NCBI GenBank assembly: GCA_035295125.1
Contig: DATGJP010000018.1
Location: 1 to 64,000, forward strand
Source of the DNA: JAICMB01 sp035295125
Lineage (GTDB): Bacteria > Acidobacteriota > Terriglobia > Bryobacterales > Bryobacteraceae
Reading direction: 5' to 3'
DNA: 64,000 nucleotides
A program made the translations under genes and the position numbers. The notes beneath the pieces are model-generated. The model saw only the letters and a program-made list of their open reading frames with translations, ran no database searches and had not been told where the DNA came from. Positions 57,868 through 64,000 of the stretch are shown piece by piece. Within the stretch, counting starts at the first letter, position 1; each line of letters starts with the position of its first letter.

Positions 57868-59937
57868 TCATTCTTCCCGGCGGTTGCCCGCCGCGATTTC
57901 CATTTTGGCCGGCAGCGTGATTGTGTATCGCGCTTGCAACTGCACCACGTCGGAAGGCTGGACTACGACCTTCCAGAAACGCCCTCCGCGAAGCGGATAT
58001 TCGATCGGCTCATAGCTTTCCCACGGAGGCTTCGCCATCTCAGTCACGTGGACCTGGTCATCTGTTTCGCGGGTCACGGGCACTCGCTCGCGCACTTCCA
58101 CCTCGGCGGCAACTCGCAAAAGGTTTCGCACCTCAACGCGGATGTCGTGTTTCAGGTTCAGCGTGCCTCCAAGAACGCCGGACACCTCCTCGCTAAAAGC
58201 CGTGTTGCGCGCCACTTTGATCCTCTGCTCGACGCCCAAACCAAGCCTGGCAATGCCTTTGGGCGGCGTCACCGGGAGGGGCGCGGTGATCAGGAATGCT
58301 CCTTGAGCGTATATGTCTGCCGGTCCGGGAAGCAGGGGCGCATCCAATGGATTAGCGATCTCGGTAAACCGGAAGACGTTCGCATCAACGCGCGGTACCG
58401 TTACGTAGTAGAGGCGCGCATCGGCTTCACAAGAGAGTAGCGGGATGAAGTGAAACTGGCCGTCGGACGGGATATCCGCGGGAAACTCGGATTCATAAGC
58501 GTAGTCGAACCCCTCGACCGAGGAAGGAAAGGCATACGCCGGGGGAAGATCGCCGAGGCGCGTGGCCTCAGTGCGCGCAGCCTGCACCACAGAGGAGGAG
58601 TCAACCCAAAGACCCGTCTCCGCGGGCGCGAAGACTTCCGCGTCAGCCCCTTGTGCTGCAGGTACGAGTTTGCCGCGGCCGGGCTCATCGGCGCCGGGCA
58701 TGTGAAGCGCTCCGTAGTCGAGCGATGGGGGCGCGGTCCAGGAGCGTTGTTCCGTTGGAACCGGTTGGGGAGCGCCAGGCGGGGATGGTTTGAAAGTCCG
58801 GCTGAAATACGCAGTTTTTTCCGGCGGGGCGGGAGCAGGAGCCTGAGCGACGAATAGCTCCGCAAAGGACGATCCGGCCGGTGGTGCGGCAGCCAGAGGA
58901 GCCATTGGTGGTGCGATCGACATCGGCACACTGACAGGCACTGCGAATTCTGCTGTGTCGCTGGTCGGTTCTCGATGCTCGAATAGCATCGCCTCTGACT
59001 GGCGTTTCACCGGAACGGCTTCCCGATCGTAATCCGAGTAAAGCGTCGCGAAACCCGTCGCCGGCGAGCGCCAGCCGGACTTGGGCGGAGCTTGCCGGCG
59101 ACCCACCCGCAGGGAAGTCAGCTTCGGCAATTCCGTCCAGGCGTGCATCTGCGCGGTGGAGAGGCGCAGACGAACCCCCCGCCAGTCCTCGCCGGTCCGC
59201 TGGGCAACCAACGCACGCACCGACAGGCCGGCATGCGACCAATCCGCGTCGAAGTGCAGTGAGTACGCTGGCGCCCACCGCGCGCTGGGGACGCGATATT
59301 CGAAGAACAACCTCGCCGGTCCGCCATTTTCCATGCTCGGCGGTCGCAGGCTGATCACGAGTGTCTTCCGCAACTCGTTCGGACGCGCCTCGCGTGCCTC
59401 GCTTGCGCGTCGCTTTTGATCCTCCATGTCCGCCAGATTTTCCCGTGCAAGGCGGAGCTTCTCTTCGAGCTCGTCTGACAAGGGACCCAGCGCCTGGAGC
59501 TTTTCCTGTTGGAAGGCAACCAGGCTCAGACGAGCGGCGTGCGGGCTGGGCGGTGGGGCCTCTCCCTTGGCGCCGGTCGGCCGAGGCGTGGGGGACAAGA
59601 GTGACAGCCGATGCGTGAGCCGCTCAAGGTCTTTAACGCGGCCCTCGAGTGTCAGCACGTCCCGTTTTGCTGCCTGCAAGGCTTCCTCGCCGGGTGGTTT
59701 GTTTGCGTCTTCGCCCACTACCTCGAACCCCACGCGAAAACTCACGGCCTGCGGTGCTTCGGCACCGCTCACCGAACGGATCTGGACGCTCGAGTCTTCG
59801 AGGGTCAACGGAAGGCCGGTGACTCGCACCTGGTCCGGCCACACTCCTTCACACGGGCTCAGTTCCACGAAACGCCTGATCATCGCGCCCGTGGCGTATA
59901 CCGTGACACCTTCGATCTCGGACCTCAATATTTGCAT
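57868..59937 (-). CDS. MuiA-like protein (DUF4139), longer paralogue
   Basis: About 689 residues when started at MQILRSEIEG (59937), which matches where the family begins; starts at 59967 and 59982 would add 10-15 residues. It has the same order as its neighbour: a beta domain (VTVYATGAMIRRFVELSP), a coiled coil (ALQAAKRDVLTLEGRVKDLE, then a second around DELEEKLRLARENLADMEDQ), and a DUF4139 part (SARWAPAYSLHFDADW, TGEDWRGVRLRLST, RVPVTRETDDQVHV). Unlike it, there is a proline/alanine-rich insertion of about 130 residues. The two paralogues are probably cotranscribed and may form a hetero-oligomer. Confidence 0.85.
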   Translation of the reverse strand: MQILRSEIEGVTVYATGAMIRRFVELSPCEGVWPDQVRVTGLPLTLEDSSVQIRSVSGAEAPQAVSFRVGFEVVGEDANKPPGEEALQAAKRDVLTLEGRVKDLERLTHRLSLLSPTPRPTGAKGEAPPPSPHAARLSLVAFQQEKLQALGPLSDELEEKLRLARENLADMEDQKRRASEAREARPNELRKTLVISLRPPSMENGGPARLFFEYRVPSARWAPAYSLHFDADWSHAGLSVRALVAQRTGEDWRGVRLRLSTAQMHAWTELPKLTSLRVGRRQAPPKSGWRSPATGFATLYSDYDREAVPVKRQSEAMLFEHREPTSDTAEFAVPVSVPMSIAPPMAPLAAAPPAGSSFAELFVAQAPAPAPPEKTAYFSRTFKPSPPGAPQPVPTEQRSWTAPPSLDYGALHMPGADEPGRGKLVPAAQGADAEVFAPAETGLWVDSSSVVQAARTEATRLGDLPPAYAFPSSVEGFDYAYESEFPADIPSDGQFHFIPLLSCEADARLYYVTVPRVDANVFRFTEIANPLDAPLLPGPADIYAQGAFLITAPLPVTPPKGIARLGLGVEQRIKVARNTAFSEEVSGVLGGTLNLKHDIRVEVRNLLRVAAEVEVRERVPVTRETDDQVHVTEMAKPPWESYEPIEYPLRGGRFWKVVVQPSDVVQLQARYTITLPAKMEIAAGNRREE

Positions 59938-60282
59938 TCCCCACCCGGGTAAAGCGTAGACTCGCATTGCCCTGGATGTCAAGTAATTCGGCGATCATGC
60001 ACGATCGGTTGCGCCACGCTTTTCGGCGGATAAATGGGGCATCGCCCTCAATCATGGCTCCCCCAATACATCGGGTTTTCCGAGGAGTTGAGCACAGCAC
60101 ACCCGCTCAGCAACAGCCGAATTAAAGTGGCCGAAGACTTACGTTCCTGTTGGAGCCTGTTCCGTTGCGCCTCTCATTCACACTCTCGCTACACCGAAAG
60201 GAGGACACCCAAGGTGGTTTCGACCTCGGAACTTAGGATGTGTAAAAGGAGATCGACCGTTCGCATCGCCCGTGCAGGTAAA
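59938..60282. other. Intergenic stretch, nothing recognised
   Basis: About 345 nt between the longer MuiA-like gene and the end of the metallo-beta-lactamase-fold gene. The only frames are short, Arg/Ser-rich and implausible. No hairpin with T-tract, tRNA or strong promoter pair was seen; it presumably contains the promoter of the MuiA pair. Confidence 0.4.
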
Positions 60283-61536
60283 TCAGTTCGCCGTGAGCGG
60301 ACCCTTCACCGACACCACTAGATCTCGCTCATCGTTGTTCTCCAAAACATAAACGCGGTAGTGCTCGCCATCTGGATCTACGCGAATTACGATGTGACCC
60401 GTTGGTCCTGAGAGTTGCGTTGCGCGCTGACCGATCACTACCCGCGCTGCCTCGCGAAGCTCGGTCGCAAAGACGTAGCGTGGTGAAGGCGGTAGGCGGC
60501 TGTTCATAATTCGCTTTAAAACGTCCGGAGCCGGATGACTCGCAGCCCAACTCGGCACGATCAGCACCGTGGAGCGTAACCCCGCAAGGAACGGTTCGCT
60601 TTCCTCACCCATCGAACCGTGCTGATTAACGACATGAACGTCCACGGGGCCGATGGCTTGCGCGGCGGCGGCTTCCGGCGCGTGCCAGGCTGGGAAGCCC
60701 GGATCCGCTGTGCCGGGCAGGTCTCCACCGGTGAAATAGCGGAAGCGGCCATATTGCAGACGGAATCCGAGGCTGCACATGTTCTCATTTGGCCAGTCCG
60801 CGTGGACCAGAGATTCCAACGGCGGGAACGTTTGCCGGGTGGAGTCCCCGACCCCCGTCCACAATTCTCCGTTTCCGATGATGTTGCGGACCTCGAAAGA
60901 GGGATATTTCGATCCCGCCCGGAGAAGTCGAATCTGGTTGGCTGAGCCGGGGAGAAAGCGTTCAACTTTCAAGCCCGTCTGAGTGCGTACCTCAATAAAC
61001 CGCCGGTAGTTTGCCATGGTCGCATCCGTAAACGGTGCCGGATACGAGTAGTCGGGCCACCCTCGATCAATCAAAACTCGAATCGGAAACGACTCGTCAA
61101 CTTCGGTGATTCCGGAGAGACGATAGGAACCTGCCTTCGAGGTAGGGGACGATGGAGCAACCTGGCCGAAGTGATCGGCATGAAAGTGTGTGACCAGTGC
61201 GTAATCAAGGCCGGCTGTTCCCGCCGGCACATGGCGGCTGATATAGCGGGCAATCCATGCACCGGGAGTACGCGAGGCATCGGGATGCGGATCGGTCTGA
61301 GGAAGCCCGTCGCCTGCGGCTCCTGCGTCCACGAGTAGGGTCGTCCCGTCCGGAAAGACGAAGAGCGCCGAATTGCCTCGGCCAGTGGAAATCTGGTGAA
61401 TATCAAGGGTGCCTGGTGTCCAGGGTGAGAGGGGTTGTCCAACGCCATTGGTTTGACCATGCGCGATGGCCACCGCGAGAGTTGCAAACAGTATCGCCTT
61501 CTTAAAGGCACGGCATCGCAGATCCAATTGGCCCAT
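60283..61536 (-). CDS. Exported metallo-beta-lactamase-fold hydrolase (ComEC/Rec2-type domain)
   Basis: 417 residues. The N terminus (FKKAILFATLAVAIAHGQ) is signal-like. The metal motif THFHADHFGQ (HxHxDH) lies near 115-123, after GNSALFVFPDGTTLLVDAGA; further ligands may be in FTGGDLPG and VVNQHGSMGEE. The arrangement resembles the metallohydrolase domain of ComEC/Rec2 used as a separate secreted enzyme. Substrates could be nucleic acid, phosphodiester or lactam; not predictable. Divergent from the GH2 gene at 61791, with 254 nt between the starts. Confidence 0.85.
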   Translation of the reverse strand: MGQLDLRCRAFKKAILFATLAVAIAHGQTNGVGQPLSPWTPGTLDIHQISTGRGNSALFVFPDGTTLLVDAGAAGDGLPQTDPHPDASRTPGAWIARYISRHVPAGTAGLDYALVTHFHADHFGQVAPSSPTSKAGSYRLSGITEVDESFPIRVLIDRGWPDYSYPAPFTDATMANYRRFIEVRTQTGLKVERFLPGSANQIRLLRAGSKYPSFEVRNIIGNGELWTGVGDSTRQTFPPLESLVHADWPNENMCSLGFRLQYGRFRYFTGGDLPGTADPGFPAWHAPEAAAAQAIGPVDVHVVNQHGSMGEESEPFLAGLRSTVLIVPSWAASHPAPDVLKRIMNSRLPPSPRYVFATELREAARVVIGQRATQLSGPTGHIVIRVDPDGEHYRVYVLENNDERDLVVSVKGPLTAN

Positions 61537-61790
61537 CCTATCCTCAACAATTTACCGCGTCGTTCCTTCTTTGAAACGGCCCAGACTTCGAAACGGTAGG
61601 AAAATATCCGAGGAGTGAATCACTCTCCAGAATCTTGTACGAACGGACAACCCGCCTGCAAATCGCCGCGTGCAGACCATCCGGAGTAATTGCTGCTGGA
61701 TCGAAAGCAGTCGCTCATTCATGGTCTTGAACATTCATGACCACGCGGCTCCTCCTCATCCTGCACTACTATGCATTCAGGAGCGAATGA

Positions 61791-63596
61791 ATGAAATGGC
61801 GACTGCCGTTCCTCGTTTTGCTGCTTTACGCCGTGTCGCCGGCGCATGCAGCCGTCGCGATCGCGACTCCAAGGGCTCGGACTGCCATGAGTCTCGACGG
61901 CAAATGGCGGACCATCGTAGATCCGTATGAAAACGGATATTACGATTATCGTCTGCAGCCTTCGGCCGATGGCTATTTCCGCAACGCTAAACCCAAAGAC
62001 AAGAGCGATTTGATCGAATACAATTTCGACGCGTCCCCTACACTGGATGTCCCAGGCGACTGGAACTCTCAGCGCCAGGATCTGTTCTTCTATGAAGGCA
62101 CGATCTGGTACAAGCGCTCCTTCGATTACGCGGCCAAGCCCGGAAGACGCCTCATCCTCTACTTCGGGGCAGCCAATTATGAAGCCATCGTCTATCTCAA
62201 CGGCGAAAAGCTGGGGACGCACACGGGGGGCTTCACCCCCTTCGCTTTCGAGGTCACAGGCAAAGTGAAGCCGAAAGACAACTTTGTCGTTGTCAAGGTG
62301 GACAATAAGCGCCACAGGGACGGTGTGCCGACGGTGAACACCGACTGGTGGAACTACGGTGGACTGACCCGTGATGTCTCGCTGGTAGAAGTCCCCGAAA
62401 CCTACATAGAAGATTACTTCGTGCAATTGCAGAAGGGATCGCCGAACATTGTCGCGGGATGGGTGAAGCTCAACGGAGCGCGCTCGCCACAGCGGGTCAC
62501 GGTTAGTATTCCGGAAGCGGGAGCCACGGTGACCGTCACCACCGACGCCCGCGGTTATGGGGCACTGCGTTTTCCCGCGAAGCTCTCATTGTGGTCGCCG
62601 GAAAATCCCAAGTTGTACGACGTGGAGATCGCGGCAGAGTCGGACACAGTGCACGACCAGATCGGTTTCCGAACCATCGAAACGCACGGCACGGAGATTC
62701 TGCTCAACGGCAAGCCGATTTTCTTACGCGGAGTATCAGTGCATGAGGAAGCGCCGTTCCGAGCCGGCCGGGCGTTCAGCGTAGAGGACGCGCACATCCT
62801 TCTCACCTGGGCGAAGGATATGGGTTGCAACTTCGTGCGGTTGGCGCATTACCCGCATAACGAGAACATGTTGCGCGAAGCCGATCGGATGGGCTTGCTG
62901 GTGTGGTCGGAATCGCCCGTCTATTGGACCATCGATTGGGAGAACCCAGCCACATTTGCCAATGCGAGCAACCAGGTGGCGGAGAGCGTTTCTCGCGACA
63001 GGAACCGTGCGTCGATCGTTCTGTGGTCGGTGGCCAACGAAACGCCGGTGAGCCCGCCGCGTACGGCCTTCCTTACGAAGCTCGTGGAGCAGATTCGCAC
63101 AGCCGATCCAACGAGGCTGCTTACGGCTGCGATGGAGCACCACTCGGAGAGAGCCACGGCGACAGCCAACCCGGTTGTGATCGACGATCCGCTAGGGGCG
63201 GTTCTGGACGTGCTCGGCTGCAACGAGTATATCGGTTGGTATGACGGGCTGCCGGAGAAGATCGAGCGCACTACATGGTCGAGCAAGTATGACAAGCCGC
63301 TGGTCATGAGCGAATTCGGCGCCGACGCGCTCTACGGCCTGCACGGGGAAGCCTCGGCTCGATTCACCGAGGAGTATCAGGAGGACGCGTTCCGGCGTCA
63401 AACCCGGATGCTCTCCCGGATTCCGATTCTCCGCGGGACGACCCCGTGGGTGCTGATGGACTTTCGTAGTCCACGCCGCAGCTTACCGGGGATCCAGGAT
63501 TGGTTCAACCGCAAAGGCCTCGTTTCTTTGCGCGGCGAAAAGAAGAAAGCGTATTTCGTTATGCAGGAGTTTTATCGCTCAAAGGCGCTGAACTGA
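61791..63596 (+). CDS. Exported glycoside hydrolase family 2 (beta-glucuronidase/galactosidase-like)
   Basis: 601 residues, ribosome site CAGGAGCG. Signal peptide about 1-20 (RLPFLVLLLYAVSPAHA). Sugar-binding jelly roll about 35-200 (DVPGDWNSQ, YEGTIWYKRSF, AANYEAIVYLNG), immunoglobulin-like sandwich about 205-295, and a TIM barrel with GVSVHEEAPF, RLAHYPHNENM. The acid/base Glu417 is in SVANETP and the nucleophile Glu508 in MSEFGADALYG, so it should be active as a retaining exo-beta-glycosidase on plant or microbial oligosaccharides, probably beta-glucuronides or galactosides. The specific sugar is not certain. Confidence 0.92.
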   Translation: MKWRLPFLVLLLYAVSPAHAAVAIATPRARTAMSLDGKWRTIVDPYENGYYDYRLQPSADGYFRNAKPKDKSDLIEYNFDASPTLDVPGDWNSQRQDLFFYEGTIWYKRSFDYAAKPGRRLILYFGAANYEAIVYLNGEKLGTHTGGFTPFAFEVTGKVKPKDNFVVVKVDNKRHRDGVPTVNTDWWNYGGLTRDVSLVEVPETYIEDYFVQLQKGSPNIVAGWVKLNGARSPQRVTVSIPEAGATVTVTTDARGYGALRFPAKLSLWSPENPKLYDVEIAAESDTVHDQIGFRTIETHGTEILLNGKPIFLRGVSVHEEAPFRAGRAFSVEDAHILLTWAKDMGCNFVRLAHYPHNENMLREADRMGLLVWSESPVYWTIDWENPATFANASNQVAESVSRDRNRASIVLWSVANETPVSPPRTAFLTKLVEQIRTADPTRLLTAAMEHHSERATATANPVVIDDPLGAVLDVLGCNEYIGWYDGLPEKIERTTWSSKYDKPLVMSEFGADALYGLHGEASARFTEEYQEDAFRRQTRMLSRIPILRGTTPWVLMDFRSPRRSLPGIQDWFNRKGLVSLRGEKKKAYFVMQEFYRSKALN

Positions 63597-63694
63597 GCAC
63601 TTACTGCGGAGTCGTGTGACTCTCTGAAAACGTAGGCATCTGAAAATCAGAATCGAATGGCATCCATTGCGGAACGCCCAACGCAACGATTGAG

Positions 63695-64000
63695 CTATTG
63701 CGCTTTCCGTGGAGATGTTGCTTTAGTCGTTATCAGCATGGCGGCGGTCAAGGAACTGGCCACCGCAAGTCCCGACGCAACCCACAAGACGATGCGATAG
63801 CCTGCAACAAAAGCCTCGTCAATTGCTCGCCGTGCCAACGCGTCATTTGTTTCCGCGGCAGCAAGTCTCGAACGCTGTGCTTCAACATGAGCCTTCGACG
63901 CGGGTGAAACACCCAATTGATTCAGATTCCGATCCAGTGCGCCCTGAAAAGCGTGCGAGAGCAATGCCCCGAACGCCGCGACGGCTAACAAAGCTGCAAT
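63695..64000 (-). CDS. MFS transporter of the DHA2 (EmrB/QacA-like) type, C-terminal fragment
   Basis: The frame is open to the right edge, so the 5' end is outside the window; the TTG at 63991 is not taken as the start. The visible ~101 residues have the C-terminal TM helix pair of DHA2 drug/H+ antiporters: LLAVAAFGALLSHAFQGALD, a periplasmic loop rich in Ala/Arg (VEAQRSRLAAAETNDALARR), AIDEAFVAGYRIVLWVASGL and the last TM. The loop-then-AFVAGYR arrangement is typical of these 14-TM exporters. Confidence 0.75.
   Translation of the reverse strand: MAALLAVAAFGALLSHAFQGALDRNLNQLGVSPASKAHVEAQRSRLAAAETNDALARRAIDEAFVAGYRIVLWVASGLAVASSLTAAMLITTKATSPRKAQ

Overview
The window looks like a chromosomal segment of an Acidobacteriota bacterium, probably of the Solibacter/Bryobacter type. 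The grounds are family content, not a database search: two orphan MacB/FtsX permeases of the acidobacterial duplicated kind, an Oar-like TonB-dependent receptor with an N-terminal carboxypeptidase-regulatory-like domain, three secreted FG-GAP/ASPIC-UnbV proteins, PadR control, tandem MuiA-type (DUF4139) genes and many TPR proteins, in a GC-rich background. No rRNA, CRISPR array or intact insertion sequence was seen.

Layout. 1-10.6 kb: the end of a secreted tandem-repeat protein, an exported M14 carboxypeptidase, a TPR protein with three TonB-C-like domains, an orphan permease (minus strand), a HAD phosphatase, and a membrane GAF/histidine-kinase/receiver protein whose catalytic motifs all look lost. 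10.6-13.7 kb: tRNA-Lys(CUU) followed directly by a decayed tyrosine-integrase tail and four small orphan genes, including a DinD/BRO-like one; this reads as an old integration site. 13.7-27.7 kb: a tightly packed minus-strand run of ten genes from a TonB-dependent receptor through a TPR protein, a molybdopterin oxidase-fold protein, an alkaline-phosphatase-fold protein, an unknown protein, two FG-GAP/ASPIC proteins, a small exported protein, a TPR protein and an SDR dehydrogenase. Its promoter (TTGACT-17-TATATT) is followed at once by a LacI-type operator, and a divergent LacI-family gene lies next to it, itself followed by a third FG-GAP/ASPIC gene. 30.6-31.9 kb: a haem-binding-domain protein and a small unknown.

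32.15-52.03 kb is the most striking part: sixteen plus-strand genes with mostly overlapping or near-zero spacing, closed by a strong terminator-like hairpin. They encode a Ser/Thr kinase-TPR protein, two large TPR proteins, a J-like protein without HPD, GrpE, an Hsp70 with a RanBP2-type zinc finger where the interdomain linker should be, a zinc-ribbon/TM/LysM protein, a ClpA/C-like unfoldase, a TPR-NERD nuclease-like protein, an ECF-like sigma factor, a membrane J-protein, three unknowns, a VirD4/TraD-like coupling ATPase and a lysozyme-like protein. The set combines signalling, a dedicated Hsp70 team, an unfoldase, a nuclease domain and a DNA- or protein-pumping ATPase. I know of no named system with this composition and regard it as the best candidate for an undescribed one; its function is open.

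52.3-64 kb: TauE/SafE-like permease divergent from a PadR regulator and a second orphan permease, with a 34-bp palindrome over the shared promoter and both ribosome-binding sites; two MuiA-like genes; an exported metallo-beta-lactamase-fold protein; an exported GH2 glycosidase; and the C-terminal end of an MFS transporter at the right edge.
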